Of a stretch of DNA of 64,000 bases, positions 8,523 to 18,845 are shown piece by piece. Below the pieces are notes generated by a model. The model searched no databases. It was not told where the DNA came from and worked only from the letters and a program-made list of their open reading frames with translations. The position numbers and the translations under genes were made by a program. Positions within the stretch are counted from its first letter, which is position 1, and each line of letters opens with the position of its first letter. Source of the DNA: Kordia jejudonensis (GTDB lineage Bacteria > Bacteroidota > Bacteroidia > Flavobacteriales > Flavobacteriaceae); contig NZ_LBMG01000038.1 in NCBI RefSeq assembly GCF_001005315.1, positions 1 to 64,000 of the forward strand, written 5' to 3'.

Positions 8523-9291
8523 TTGCTATCTTGATGGTTAAATCTACGAATCCTTGAACAGCTAATTGTTCAGGTCGAAGCCCAAAGATAGTATCTTCTT
8601 TTAAATTATCGGAAAGATTGAATGTTTTTAAACTGTTTCGAAGTGTTTTTCTTCGTTGTTGAAAGGCAGTTTTGACAACTCTAAAGAATAATTTTTCATC
8701 GCACGGAAGTGTGTAATTTTCTTTTCGAATGAGTCGCATAACGCCCGAATCTACTTTTGGTGGCGGATTGAACACCTCTGGCGGAACCGTAAAAAGGTAT
8801 TCTGCTTCGTAAAAAGCTTGCGTTAAAACCGATAGAATTCCGTAGGTTTTGTTTCCATGTGATGCACAAATACGTTGCGCCACTTCTTTTTGAAACATGC
8901 CACTAAATTCAGGAATTTGATCGCGCATTTCTAAGGTTTTGAACACAATTTGCGTGGAAATGTTGTACGGGAAGTTTCCAATAATGGCAAATGGTTCTTG
9001 CTGAAATGTTTGTGTAAGATCGTACTTTAAAAAATCTTTTTCAATAATTCTATCCGAAAGCTGCAAATAGTGAGCTCGTAAGTAGGTTACGGATTCTGTA
9101 TCAATTTCACAAACGTAGGTTTTAATGGGTTTGTCTAACAAATATTTCGTCAAAACGCCCATTCCTGGACCAATTTCCAACACGTTTTTATACTTGTTTA
9201 GCGTTAGTGTATCCGCAATTCGTTCTGCAACTTCTTCATCTTTTAGAAAATGCTGTCCTAAGTGTTTTTTTGCTCTTACTTTATCTGACAT
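8509..9291 (-). CDS. rsmA: 16S rRNA (adenine1518/1519-N6)-dimethyltransferase RsmA/KsgA
   Basis: The 260-residue protein starts with the family hallmark [14 protein letters not shown]. It has the SAM motif [14 protein letters not shown] (about 41-54), the acidic ribose site CEID, and the catalytic NFPYNIST (about 106-113). A C-terminal helical domain follows with [13 protein letters not shown]. It dimethylates two adenines in helix 45 during 30S maturation. It sits between a small membrane protein and mgtE in a tight minus-strand operon. Confidence 0.96.
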   Translation of the reverse strand: MSDKVRAKKHLGQHFLKDEEVAERIADTLTLNKYKNVLEIGPGMGVLTKYLLDKPIKTYVCEIDTESVTYLRAHYLQLSDRIIEKDFLKYDLTQTFQQEPFAIIGNFPYNISTQIVFKTLEMRDQIPEFSGMFQKEVAQRICASHGNKTYGILSVLTQAFYEAEYLFTVPPEVFNPPPKVDSGVMRLIRKENYTLPCDEKLFFRVVKTAFQQRRKTLRNSLKTFNLSDNLKEDTIFGLRPEQLAVQGFVDLTIKIANDSV

Positions 9292-9297
9292 TTCTTA

Positions 9298-9744
9298 TTA
9301 TAAGTTAGCAGTTTCTATTTGTTGAATGATCAGTGATTCGATTTCGGTTCTATCTTTTTTTGAAAACCAAGAAAGTTCAATGTCTAATTGTTTTCCATCA
9401 TTTGAAATAATGTACGGTTCGCTTCCACCTTTGCCTTTGTGATATGATTTTATTTCCGAGAAATCTCTTTTAAAACGGTTGGTGCGAAGTGTTGTTGCAT
9501 TGATGGTAACTTGCGGTTTTCCTCTCACAATCACTAAAAGAATGGCGAGTAAGAGAATGATACCCACGAAAGCATTCAATACATATTCTGTAGCAACCAT
9601 ATTTTTTCGAAGTGCTCTGCTAAGTTTTTCTGCAATTAGATCTGATGCTTCCGTGATAAAATAGAATGCCAAACCTAGTAAAATAACAATGAACAGTATT
9701 TTGATAAAGTATGAAAATTGTGAATAATATCGTTTCTCTTTCAT
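9298..9744 (-). CDS. Two-helix membrane protein of unknown function
   Basis: The 148 residues have hydrophobic segments at about 12-30 and 52-72, then a cytosolic-looking beta-rich tail (residues 75-148). The tail resembles small PH-like domains found on bacterial membrane proteins, but the match is weak. It lies 6 bp upstream of rsmA and 17 bp after the DUF4286 gene, so it belongs to that operon. Confidence 0.65.
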   Translation of the reverse strand: MKEKRYYSQFSYFIKILFIVILLGLAFYFITEASDLIAEKLSRALRKNMVATEYVLNAFVGIILLLAILLVIVRGKPQVTINATTLRTNRFKRDFSEIKSYHKGKGGSEPYIISNDGKQLDIELSWFSKKDRTEIESLIIQQIETANL

Positions 9745-9761
9745 GTGTCTAAAGTCAATAA

Positions 9762-10076
9762 TTATGCTGTGAAATCTTGAATTACACTGAGTTCTGTGCG
9801 GAATGCGAGCATTTTATCAGCAAATTTTTTCATACCATCTTCTCGCAAACGCGTTGCATCTTCATTGTAATATGCTTCTATATTTTCTTTTGAGGTTGCA
9901 GTGTATTGTACGGCATACGTAGTTCCGCCCATTTCTTCTTCGACCATCACTTGGACGAGTCGCGCACTTGTAAATTTACCTGTGGCTAAAACTTCAGGAA
10001 TATGTGTTTTTATCCAAGTTAAAAACGCTTCGTGAATACTTTCGTCAACATTGATCGTTACATTATAAATGTACAT
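9762..10076 (-). CDS. DUF4286 family protein
   Basis: This 104-residue protein has the DUF4286 start MYIYNVTINVDESIHEAFLTW and the conserved YAVQYTATSKENIEAYYNE region. The predicted fold is a ferredoxin-like (dimeric barrel) domain, and function is unknown. Its position next to rsmA and a TPR gene is a familiar flavobacterial arrangement. Confidence 0.85.
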   Translation of the reverse strand: MYIYNVTINVDESIHEAFLTWIKTHIPEVLATGKFTSARLVQVMVEEEMGGTTYAVQYTATSKENIEAYYNEDATRLREDGMKKFADKMLAFRTELSVIQDFTA

Positions 10077-10140
10077 AGCTGTGTTTTGTAATTTGAGTAC
10101 AAAATTACGATTTTTAAATTTCAGAAAGGGAAAACAGCCA

Positions 10141-11925
10141 CTAATTAATTGTGTCGCCGCGTAACTTTCGATAGGCTTTTTGTGCTTCTACGTAGTGAAT
10201 ACTGTCTTGATGATTGAAAATGATTTCTTCAAAGTAATCTTTTGCTGTATCAGGATCATCAAATTCGGTAAGGTACAAGTTGGCAATCGCAAAGTATGCA
10301 TCGTCTACCAAAATATCATCTTTAAAAAACTCAATGATTTTTTTGTAGTTCAATCGTGCTTTGTCAAACTCATTTCGTTTTTCGTACAATTCGGCTTGCA
10401 TCAACAAAGCTTCATCTTCAATTTTTTCGCCTTTATGATTTTGTAAAATATCTTCTAAGGTATTGATGGCTTCTGTTTCTTTTAATTGATACGCCAATAA
10501 ATCTGCTTTCGCGTATTTTTTCAAGGCTGTTTGTGTAGAATCTTCTAAGGAATTGTCTGAGATAATTAATTTCAACTTTAAAGCATCATTTGCAATGAGT
10601 TGTGAAACCGACGATTTTAAAACTTTTAGCTGTGTTTCTGCCCAAGCAAAGTCGCCTTTGTAATAACTCGTGCGCGCCACTCGATACCGTGCTTCTTGTC
10701 CAATAATATCGTTTTTCAAGGCTTTTTGAACTTGTGAAAAGTAAATTAACGCCTGATTGAATTGTTCTTGATATACCAAAATATCGCCGAGCGCCAATTT
10801 TACGGTGGCAAGCTGTCGTTTGTTTAGCGGTTGCTGAATGGTTTCTTTTAAATACGTAATTGCAGCATCTGGTTGATTTTTCTGAAACGCCATAAAGTTT
10901 GCGTAATCACGTTGCAACAAAACCGTTCGGTAGTCGCGCGGATATTCTGTAAAAAGTTCGTCAAATCGTTTTTGAATTTCTTCGTAATTTCCGTTTGTTA
11001 CAGACTCAATATCGAGCTGAATTAACAATTGTGAAGCACGAATAATCGTTTCATTCTGATTTGATTTTTCAATAATATATGTCAACACTTCACGTGCCGT
11101 TTCGTCGTCATTATCTTCAATACTCATGCGCGCCAAGTCAAAAATCCGTTGCAAAGAAGCATCGCCTTGCATGTAGATTGCCTTTTCTTGGATAAATGCT
11201 CTTTTGTATTGTTTTTGTTGAATAAACAACCAACTCAAGAGTTCATTCCACAATAAATCTGGTTCTTGTTGATTGCGTTTGAGCAAAATTTTTCGGAAGA
11301 GAATATTGTTTTCATCATTGGGATCATTTCGTAAAAACTGACTAATAATCCGTTGTGCATATCCTTTTTGTTCTACACGATCTTTGATTAAATCCAAATA
11401 GCTTGAAAACATTTTTTCGATGTCTCCTTTTTCGCCATAAATTCTAGCAATATTGTTGAGAAAATTATAATTTGGATTTGCCGCACGTGCTTGTTGGTAA
11501 ACGCGCAATGCATAATCAAGCAATGACTTTCTTTCAAAAGCACGTCCAACGATATAGGAAGCCGAAATTTTAGATTCGGTATATTCAATTCCTTTTTGGT
11601 AATATTTTTTTGCGTTAATCGAATCTTTCTTCAAATCATAATTAAAGCCAGTTTCAACAAATAATATAGGACTCGCTTTGGGCTTTTGAATTGCTTCTAA
11701 TAGTAGTTTTTCGGCAGTATCAAAGTCTTCCATTTGCTGGTAACTATTGACGATTCCAATGAAATAATTGATTTTACGCGGCGATTCTTTGTAGAGTTTT
11801 TCAAAAGCGACAATTGCTTTTTTGTATTCTCCTTTTTCATAATATTGACGCGCCAATGCATCATTTTGTGCCAATGTAGTGCTGTACATTCCCAAACTGA
11901 TGAGTAAACATAAAATATAACGCAT
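10141..11925 (-). CDS. Exported tetratricopeptide-repeat protein
   Basis: Using the ATG at 11923-11925 gives 594 residues with a clean signal peptide (MRYILCLLISLGMYSTTLAQ). A longer frame to 12003 adds an unlikely 26-residue head. The mature part is a chain of TPR helices, for example ARQYYEKGEYKKAIVAFEKL at the start and the FDDPDTAKDYFEEIIF end repeat. Such periplasmic TPR proteins scaffold envelope complexes. It lies 64 bp upstream of DUF4286 in the same direction. Partner proteins are unknown. Confidence 0.85.
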   Translation of the reverse strand: MRYILCLLISLGMYSTTLAQNDALARQYYEKGEYKKAIVAFEKLYKESPRKINYFIGIVNSYQQMEDFDTAEKLLLEAIQKPKASPILFVETGFNYDLKKDSINAKKYYQKGIEYTESKISASYIVGRAFERKSLLDYALRVYQQARAANPNYNFLNNIARIYGEKGDIEKMFSSYLDLIKDRVEQKGYAQRIISQFLRNDPNDENNILFRKILLKRNQQEPDLLWNELLSWLFIQQKQYKRAFIQEKAIYMQGDASLQRIFDLARMSIEDNDDETAREVLTYIIEKSNQNETIIRASQLLIQLDIESVTNGNYEEIQKRFDELFTEYPRDYRTVLLQRDYANFMAFQKNQPDAAITYLKETIQQPLNKRQLATVKLALGDILVYQEQFNQALIYFSQVQKALKNDIIGQEARYRVARTSYYKGDFAWAETQLKVLKSSVSQLIANDALKLKLIISDNSLEDSTQTALKKYAKADLLAYQLKETEAINTLEDILQNHKGEKIEDEALLMQAELYEKRNEFDKARLNYKKIIEFFKDDILVDDAYFAIANLYLTEFDDPDTAKDYFEEIIFNHQDSIHYVEAQKAYRKLRGDTIN

Positions 11926-12003
11926 AGAAAAGCTTTTATTCAAAGATAACATAAAGTATGTTAACGTTAGTTTAATATAAACTCCATTGAAGTTAAATTT
12001 CAA

Positions 12004-12240
12004 AAAAAACAGCTTTTATTTTCGTTTTCTTTGCTCGCACAAAGAAAAGAAACAAAAGAAAGTGCGCTTTTCCAGAGGTATTTTTAGTTTTTCTTTCTGA
12101 AAAAAACTAAAACCGCATGAATTTTTCTAAATTTTTTCCAAGGCTTCAAAAATTTTTAACGAAAAATTCCTGCTATACTTCGGAAAAGATTGTAAACGGA
12201 ATTAAGTTTTAAATTCGACTTTAAGTATGTTAAATAAATT
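12004..12240. other. Gene-free stretch with two AT-rich hairpins
   Basis: Hairpin one is TTTTCTTTG (12025-12033) with CAAAGAAAA (12040-12048). Hairpin two is TTTTAGTTTTT paired with AAAAACTAAAA across 12082-12113. The sequence recalls interspersed repeats I associate with Flavobacteriaceae intergenic DNA, but there is only one copy here. No gene is seen between 11926 and 12647. Confidence 0.4.
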
Positions 12241-12312
12241 GTAATGTTATTAGAAGTTAGACCGCTATCGCTTTTAGATTTTTAGACTGCGCTTTTGTAT
12301 TGTGTGAATTCG

Positions 12313-12378
12313 TACTTCAATTTCAGATTCAATTTCAACTTCAACTTCAACTTCAGATTCAATTTCAGATACAACTTC
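12313..12378. repeat. Hexamer tract of TTCAAC / TTCAGA / TTCAAT units
   Basis: Degenerate 6-bp units such as AACTTCAACTTC and CAGATTCAATTT repeat over roughly 65 bp in the spacer downstream of serS. A perfect hairpin follows. Confidence 0.7.
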
Positions 12379-12388
12379 TCAAAATACA

Positions 12389-12415
12389 AAATGCCCGAAT
12401 ATTGTTCGGGCATTT
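12389..12415. terminator. Perfect 11-bp hairpin, possible terminator
   Basis: AAATGCCCGAA (12389-12399) pairs completely with TTCGGGCATTT (12405-12415) around a TATTG loop. No long T run follows on either strand, so termination strength is uncertain. It may instead be an RNA end or processing signal. Confidence 0.5.
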
Positions 12416-12586
12416 CTATCAGCTATAAAATTCCATAGATTAAAACTATTTAAAACTAGGTTTGGGTGTATAGCATTTCGTGTTTAGTTCTGCATGTTAC
12501 GTACTAGCTATTAACCTATGGATTACGTAACATACATGTATGTTCAGATTTGGATGACAAACATACTTCAATTGTCGGCAAAAAGC

Positions 12587-12622
12587 AAAAAAGATCGACA
12601 AAATACATTGTCGATCTTTTTT
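12587..12622 (-). terminator. Terminator of serS
   Basis: A 15-bp perfect stem (arms 12587-12601 and 12608-12622, core GATCGACAA / TTGTCGATC) is flanked by A on one side and T on the other. It begins 25 bp past the serS stop. Confidence 0.9.
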
Positions 12623-12647
12623 AATTTTTATAATTGCAGTATGAACT

Positions 12648-13919
12648 TTATGAAATACTATCGAAACCTGTGTATTTCTGTAATACTTCAGGAATTTGAA
12701 TTCCGTTTTCCGTTTGGTAGTTTTCTAAAATTCCTGCCAAAACTCTTGGCAATGCCAAAGCACTTCCGTTTAAGGTGTGTGCCAATTGCTTTTTACCATC
12801 TTTATCTTTGATTCTCAGCTTTAAACGATTAGCCTGAAATGTCTCAAAGTTAGAAACCGAACTAATTTCTAACCAACGATCTTGCGCCGTAGAAAACACT
12901 TCAAAGTCATAAGTTAACGCTGCTGTAAAGCCTAAATCGCCACCACACAAACGTAAAATTCTGTATGGAAGTTTCAATTCTTCTAACATTTCCTTTACAT
13001 GCTCTACCATGGTGTCTAATGCTGCATATGAATCTTCAGGACGTTCGATACGGACAATTTCTACCTTATCAAACTGATGCAAACGGTTTAGTCCACGAAC
13101 GTGTGCGCCATAACTTCCTGCTTCACGACGGAAACAAGGTGTGTAGCCTGTGCAACAAATTGGCAAGCTTTCTGCTTTTAGCAATTCGTCACGAAAAATA
13201 TTCGTCACAGGAACTTCTCCCGTTGGAATTAGGTATAAATTATCGCCTATAACATGATACATTTGTCCTTCTTTATCTGGCAACTGACCAGTTCCAAAAC
13301 CAGAAGCTTCATTGACCAAATGTGGTACTTGATATTCTGTGTAGCCAGCATCGGTATTTTTATCCAAGAAATACTGAATTAACGCACGTTGCAAACGCGC
13401 ACCTTTTCCTTTGTACACAGGAAATCCTGCGCCTGTAATTTTATTTCCGAGTTCAAAATCAATGATATCGTATTTCTTAGCCAATTCCCAATGTGGTTGT
13501 GCGCCTTCATGCAATGTTGGAATGTCTCCTTTACGGAAAACTTCTTCATTATCATCTTCGCTATTTCCCGCAGGAACTATACTATTTGGTACATTCGGAA
13601 TGGTATATAAAAGTTGGGCAACGGCTTCTTCTTTTTCTTTCAAATCATTCTTTAGCGTTTCCGAAGTTGCTTTTAATTGCGTGCTTTTTTCACGTAAAAT
13701 CCCAGCTTTCTTTGGCTCTCCGCTTTTGAATAATTGCCCAATTTCTTTGGATAATTTATTAGAGGAAGCTAAGGTGTTGTCTAACTCAACTTGCAAACTT
13801 CTACGTGCTTCGTCTAACGAAACGACTTCGTTTACAATTTCAGTAGCATCAAAATTTCTCTTCTTCAAAGCTTCAATTACTGCGGCTTTGTTGTCTCTAA
13901 TAAATTGTAATTGTAACAT
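12648..13919 (-). CDS. serS: Seryl-tRNA synthetase
   Basis: The 423 residues have the N-terminal tRNA-binding coiled coil (about 30-100). The class II core follows with motif 2 around CFRREAGSYGAHVRGLNRLH (about 262-281) and motif 3 around NGSALALPRVLAGILENYQT (about 388-407). It charges tRNA-Ser and tRNA-Sec with serine. Length is normal. A clean terminator follows, and it is the last core gene before the metal-resistance region. Confidence 0.97.
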   Translation of the reverse strand: MLQLQFIRDNKAAVIEALKKRNFDATEIVNEVVSLDEARRSLQVELDNTLASSNKLSKEIGQLFKSGEPKKAGILREKSTQLKATSETLKNDLKEKEEAVAQLLYTIPNVPNSIVPAGNSEDDNEEVFRKGDIPTLHEGAQPHWELAKKYDIIDFELGNKITGAGFPVYKGKGARLQRALIQYFLDKNTDAGYTEYQVPHLVNEASGFGTGQLPDKEGQMYHVIGDNLYLIPTGEVPVTNIFRDELLKAESLPICCTGYTPCFRREAGSYGAHVRGLNRLHQFDKVEIVRIERPEDSYAALDTMVEHVKEMLEELKLPYRILRLCGGDLGFTAALTYDFEVFSTAQDRWLEISSVSNFETFQANRLKLRIKDKDGKKQLAHTLNGSALALPRVLAGILENYQTENGIQIPEVLQKYTGFDSIS

Positions 13920-13935
13920 TATACTGTTGTTTATG

Positions 13936-13981
13936 GCGTTTCCTCCGATGGCTCTTCGGTCAGGCTTTCGGCTTTTCCTTT
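13936..13981. other. Short GC-rich segment upstream of serS
   Basis: About 45 bp holding CCGATGGCTCTTCGG and GGCTTTCGGC stands out against the AT-rich surroundings. It can form small hairpins in the serS leader region on the minus strand. It could be a leader RNA element or a repeat fragment. The rest of 13982-14540 is very AT-rich and shows nothing I can name. Confidence 0.3.
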
Positions 13982-14543
13982 TATATCTAAAAAATCATAA
14001 CCTACTGATAGTTAGATGTGTAAATAAAAGCAGAATGCCAGGTTAACGCTGAATCGTATTCGTTTTTGTATTCTTATTTTATTAAGTTATATGTTTCAAA
14101 AATATGGATAAATCTTTAATTTTCTTTGTTTATTTGAATTAAAAAAAATCACCCCCACCTTATTAAATATCAAGACAGAATTTTATCAAGTATCTGTATC
14201 GGTTATTTAGGACTAGACAATCATAAAAACTTAAATAATTCCCGTAAATTTTAAATAAAAAAATATGTGATTCTGATTTTTTGAAATTTTTATTTAAAAT
14301 TTTTTGATTAAAATACGCAAAAAAACTTTAAAAAAGTTAAAATTGGATTTCTGCTAATAATCGCTTTTTAGTACTTTAAAAGTTTTTACCATCAAAAAAA
14401 CAAAGAATTTGGACAAAAAAATATATGTAAGTTGAGTAATAAAGCTAAAAAGTTTACAAATGAATATGAATTTACAATAACAATTTTTACTTTTTTTGGG
14501 TATTAAATTCACTTTTAAAAACGTCGAGTTTAATTAAAATTTG

Positions 14544-14551
14544 TACATTTG
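14544..14551 (+). promoter_or_regulatory. TAnnTTTG -7 element of the copper operon
   Basis: TACATTTG is an exact match to the Bacteroidota -7 consensus. It ends only 7 bases before the ATG at 14559, so transcription should start at or next to the start codon. No clear -33 TTG lies at the usual distance. Confidence 0.6.
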
Positions 14552-14558
14552 CAATAAG

Positions 14559-14972
14559 ATGAACAAGGTTCTAAACAAAATATTCGTTATAATTATGGCA
14601 TTTGTAGTTTTTGTATCTACAATGTCATTTACCATCAATTTACACTATTGCGGAGATACCTTAGTTGAAACATCTATTTTTAATAAAGACAAAGGTTGCG
14701 GTATGGAGATGGAAAAACCCTCTACCGAAGGATGCTCTATTACTAAAAAAAAATGTTGCGATGATAAACAATTAGCAATAGAAGGTCAGGACGAATTACA
14801 ACTGCAATTTGACAAAATTACGTTTGAGCAACAGGTATTTATTGCTTCATTTGTCCATACCTATATTTACCTCTTTGAAGGTTTAGATAACAATGTATCT
14901 TCTTACGAAGAATATAAACCGCCACTCGTTATAAGGCGTATCTACAAGATTGACGAGACATACTTAATTTGA
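14559..14972 (+). CDS. HYC_CC_PP family small secreted protein
   Basis: Starting at the ATG 14559 the protein has 137 residues. It begins with a signal or anchor segment (MNKVLNKIFVIIMAFVVFVS), then the motifs that name the family: HYC (NLHYCGD), CC (KKKCCDD) and PP (YKPPL). These small Cys-rich proteins occur beside heavy-metal efflux genes in Bacteroidota, and a periplasmic metal-binding role is inferred. It heads the copper operon, 111 bp before cusA. That spacer can fold through TTATCC (14993) and GGATAA (15020). Confidence 0.8.
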   Translation: MNKVLNKIFVIIMAFVVFVSTMSFTINLHYCGDTLVETSIFNKDKGCGMEMEKPSTEGCSITKKKCCDDKQLAIEGQDELQLQFDKITFEQQVFIASFVHTYIYLFEGLDNNVSSYEEYKPPLVIRRIYKIDETYLI

Positions 14973-15083
14973 TTTTTAAACAATAGACTGTTTTATCCTA
15001 TGGCTTTATAAGTTTATAAGGATAATTTACTGTATTCGGTGTTTTCCTAACATCAATGTCTAACTGTTTAATAATCAAACTAT

Positions 15084-18000
15084 ATGCTTAATAAAGCAAT
15101 CAAATTTCTTATAGAGAATAAACTCGTTGCAGTACTACTACTCGTTCTTTTCGTAGGATGGGGAACAGTAAATGCACCTTTCAATTGGGATACAGGATTT
15201 TTACCAAGCAATCCTGTAGCCGTAGATGCCATACCAGATATAGGTGAAAATCAACAAATTGTATTTACAAAGTGGGATGGTCGTTCACCACAAGATATAG
15301 AAGACCAAATTACCTATCCACTAACAACATCTTTGTTAGGTATTCCTGGAGTAAAAACCATTCGTAGTTCGTCTATGTTTGGTTTTTCAAGTATCTACAT
15401 CATTTTTGAAGAAGACATAGAATTTTACTGGAGTAGAAGTCGTATTCTCGAAAAACTAAACTCATTATCAAGCGGTTTATTACCAGAAGGTGTTAATCCT
15501 GCTTTGGGTCCAGATGCAACAGGTTTGGGACAAATATTTTGGTACACACTTGAAGGACGTGATGAAAACGGAAATGTTACTGGTGGTTGGGATTTACAAG
15601 AATTACGCAGTATTCAAGATTACTATGTGAAATATGCGCTATCCTCTGCAAGTGGTGTTTCTGAAGTCGCTTCCATTGGTGGTTATGTTCAGGAGTATCA
15701 AGTGGATGTCAATCCAGAATTAATGCGTCAATATAACATTAACTTAAACCAGATTGTAAAAGCGGTAAAAAGTAACAATCAAGATATTGGTGCGCAGACT
15801 ATAGAAATTAATCAAGCTGAATATTTAGTACGTGGTTTGGGTTATGTGAAATCTGTTGAAGATATTGAAAACGCTGTAGTGACTTCAGAGGATTTTACTT
15901 CAATTAAGATCAAAGACATTGGTAAAGTATCATTAGGTCCAGCAACGCGAAGAGGTTTATTAGATAAAGAAGGTGCGGAAGTGGTTGGTGGTGTTGTAGT
16001 GGCACGATATGGAGCAAATCCAATGGAAGTCATTAACAATGTAAAGGCGCAAATTGATGAACTGAAAGGTGGATTACCAACAAAAGTATTGGCAGATGGA
16101 CGAACATCTCAATTAACAGTCGTTCCTTTCTATGACCGTACAGAGCTTATTGAAGAAACATTAGACACGCTTAATGAAGCATTGACACTAGAAATATTAA
16201 TTACCATTTTGGTTATTATTGTTATGGTTTTCAATTTAAGAGCTTCTATTTTAATTTCTGGATTGTTACCTGTTGCAGTCTTAATGGTTTTTGTTACTAT
16301 GAAACTGTTTAACGTAGACGCCAATATTGTAGCACTTTCTGGTATTGCTATTGCTATTGGAACTATGGTAGATGTAGGCGTCATTCTAGCAGAAAATATG
16401 ATTCGCCATCTCGATGATGACAAATTACGATTACGAGAAGATGGTACAGAGTTACCTACAAATGAAGTGGTTTATAATGCCACAGCCGAAGTTTCTGGAG
16501 CGATTTTAACTGCGGTATTAACTACAATTATCAGCTTTGTTCCTGTGTTTACAATGATTGGTGCAGAAGGAAAACTGTTCAGACCACTTGCTTTTACCAA
16601 AACGATGGCGTTATCAGCATCTTTAGTCATTGCATTGTTTTTAATTCCACCATTTGCAGCTTATTTATTCAGAAAAACATCACTTAAAAATTCTTTTAAG
16701 CATATTTTAAATGGTGCTTTAATAATTGCTGGAATCGCAATTATAGGTGTTGGATATTGGTTAGGTATAGTTTTAATTGCTTTTGGTGTTACAGGTTTAT
16801 TAGGAGTTTCGGGAAAACTGAACAAAAAGAATAGTAATCTTATTAATATTGTCATCTCTTGTGCTGCTATTGTATTCTTACTTACTGAATATTGGAGACC
16901 GCTAGGTTTTGACAGAAGCATCTTCATTAACTTAATTTTTGTAGCGATTATTTGCTTCGGAATTTTAGGAATATTTTCAATTTTCAGAAGGTATTATGGA
17001 CAGATTTTAAACTGGGCTTTAGCAAACAAACTTTTGTTTTTAATGATACCAACTACCGTGCTTATTTCTGGTATTTGGATAATGAACAATACTGGAAAAG
17101 AATTTATGCCATCTTTAAATGAAGGTTCATTTTTATTAATGCCAACCTCATTACCACATTCTGGTGTTGAAGAAAACAAAAGAGTGCTTCAACAATTAGA
17201 TATGGCAGTAGCTACTATTCCAGAAATTGAAACCGTAGTTGGAAAAGCTGGTCGAACAGAATCGGCTTTAGACCCAGCACCTTTGTCGATGTATGAAAAT
17301 ATGATTAAGTACAAATCTGAATATATGCGAAATTCCGAAGGAAAAAGGCAACGTTACAAAGTAAATGAGGACGGTTTATTTAAATTAAAAGATGGTCGTT
17401 TAATTCATAACGAAAATATAGCTGTCAGTTCGAGCGCAGTCGAGAACAAAGTGATAATCAAATCAACTTTATTTAATGTCCAAAGGTCTCAACTAATTGA
17501 AGACGATAATGGAGAATACTACAGGAATTGGCGACCAGAAATACAATCACCAGACGATATTTGGAATGAAATTGTTAGAGTTACCAAATTGCCAGGCGTT
17601 ACTTCCGCACCAAAATTACAACCCATAGAAACCAGGTTGGTAATGCTTCAAACAGGTATGCGAGCACCAATGGGAATAAAAGTAAAAGGACAAGATTTAA
17701 AACAAATTGAAGCGTTTGGTTTGCAATTAGAAAGTCTTTTGAAACAGGCAGAAGGTGTTAAGGTTGAAGCTGTTTTTGCAGATAGAATTGTTGGTAAACC
17801 GTATTTGCTCATTGATATTGATAGGGAAAAGATAGCACGTTATGGTGTGTCAATTGAAGATGTGCAAAACGTGCTAAAGGTTGCAATAGGTGGCATGGCT
17901 TTAACGCAAACGGTTGAAGGTAGAGAGCGTTATGCTGTTAGAGTACGTTATCCAAGAGAGTTGCGTGGTAATCCAGACGAAATAAAAGGTATTTATATTC

Positions 18001-18845
18001 CTGTTGAAAAAGGAAGCCCTATTCCATTAAGCGAATTAGCGACGATTAGGTATGAGCAAGGTCCGCAGGTAATTAAAAGTGAGGATACCTTTTTAGTTGG
18101 CTACGTGTTGTTTGATAAATTAGATGGGTTTGCAGAAGTGGATGTTGTTGAAAATGCACAAGCATTGTTTCAGCAGAAAATAGATTCAGGAGAATTAACT
18201 GTTCCTAAAGGCATTAGTTATAAATTCACAGGAACTTACGAAAATCAGTTACGAGCAGAAAAAACATTGTCCGTTGTCGTTCCATTAGCACTTGCTATTA
18301 TTTTCTTGATTCTGTATTTCCAGTTCAAATCTGTTACTACGTCACTAATGGTATTTACAGGAATAACGGTTGCATTTGCAGGTGGTTTTATTATGCTATG
18401 GCTTTACGGTCAAGATTGGTTTTTCAATTTTAGTTTGTTTGGAGAAAATATGAGGGAACTTTTCAATATGAAAACCATCAATTTAAGTGTGGCGGTTTGG
18501 GTAGGTTTCATAGCTCTATTCGGTATTGCAACAGATGATGGTGTCGTTATGGCAACATACCTCACGCAAACTTTTGAGCGAGAAAAACCTGCCGATAAAA
18601 AGAGCATTAGAACTTCCGCTTTGCAAGCAGCCGAAAAACGTATTCGTCCGTGTTTAATGACAACAGTTACTACCATTTTGGCGCTGATACCAGTATTAAC
18701 ATCCACAGGAAAAGGAAGTGATATTATGATACCTATGGCGATTCCAATATTTGGAGGAATGGTTATAGACATTACCTCTTATTTTATTGTACCAGTATTA
18801 TATAGCTGGAGAGAAGAGTTTAAATTGAAAAGGGCAAACAAATGA
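15084..18845 (+). CDS. cusA: CusA-type copper/silver RND efflux pump
   Basis: The 1253-residue HME-RND transporter has twelve predicted membrane helices and two large periplasmic loops. Helix 4 reads GIAIAIGTMVDVGVILAEN, the monovalent-metal (CusA) pattern, not the DFG pattern of the Zn/Co pump found later in the window. It is about 200 residues longer than E. coli CusA. Extra sequence lies near residues 535-620 (additional hydrophobic segments) and 755-830. It works with the TolC protein that overlaps its end by 4 bp and the CusB adaptor seven genes on. Confidence 0.92.
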   Translation: MLNKAIKFLIENKLVAVLLLVLFVGWGTVNAPFNWDTGFLPSNPVAVDAIPDIGENQQIVFTKWDGRSPQDIEDQITYPLTTSLLGIPGVKTIRSSSMFGFSSIYIIFEEDIEFYWSRSRILEKLNSLSSGLLPEGVNPALGPDATGLGQIFWYTLEGRDENGNVTGGWDLQELRSIQDYYVKYALSSASGVSEVASIGGYVQEYQVDVNPELMRQYNINLNQIVKAVKSNNQDIGAQTIEINQAEYLVRGLGYVKSVEDIENAVVTSEDFTSIKIKDIGKVSLGPATRRGLLDKEGAEVVGGVVVARYGANPMEVINNVKAQIDELKGGLPTKVLADGRTSQLTVVPFYDRTELIEETLDTLNEALTLEILITILVIIVMVFNLRASILISGLLPVAVLMVFVTMKLFNVDANIVALSGIAIAIGTMVDVGVILAENMIRHLDDDKLRLREDGTELPTNEVVYNATAEVSGAILTAVLTTIISFVPVFTMIGAEGKLFRPLAFTKTMALSASLVIALFLIPPFAAYLFRKTSLKNSFKHILNGALIIAGIAIIGVGYWLGIVLIAFGVTGLLGVSGKLNKKNSNLINIVISCAAIVFLLTEYWRPLGFDRSIFINLIFVAIICFGILGIFSIFRRYYGQILNWALANKLLFLMIPTTVLISGIWIMNNTGKEFMPSLNEGSFLLMPTSLPHSGVEENKRVLQQLDMAVATIPEIETVVGKAGRTESALDPAPLSMYENMIKYKSEYMRNSEGKRQRYKVNEDGLFKLKDGRLIHNENIAVSSSAVENKVIIKSTLFNVQRSQLIEDDNGEYYRNWRPEIQSPDDIWNEIVRVTKLPGVTSAPKLQPIETRLVMLQTGMRAPMGIKVKGQDLKQIEAFGLQLESLLKQAEGVKVEAVFADRIVGKPYLLIDIDREKIARYGVSIEDVQNVLKVAIGGMALTQTVEGRERYAVRVRYPRELRGNPDEIKGIYIPVEKGSPIPLSELATIRYEQGPQVIKSEDTFLVGYVLFDKLDGFAEVDVVENAQALFQQKIDSGELTVPKGISYKFTGTYENQLRAEKTLSVVVPLALAIIFLILYFQFKSVTTSLMVFTGITVAFAGGFIMLWLYGQDWFFNFSLFGENMRELFNMKTINLSVAVWVGFIALFGIATDDGVVMATYLTQTFEREKPADKKSIRTSALQAAEKRIRPCLMTTVTTILALIPVLTSTGKGSDIMIPMAIPIFGGMVIDITSYFIVPVLYSWREEFKLKRANK

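Noticed and set aside
13411-14046. 211-residue plus-strand frame over serS
   Set aside because: It is the antisense shadow of serS. The serS protein is unambiguous.
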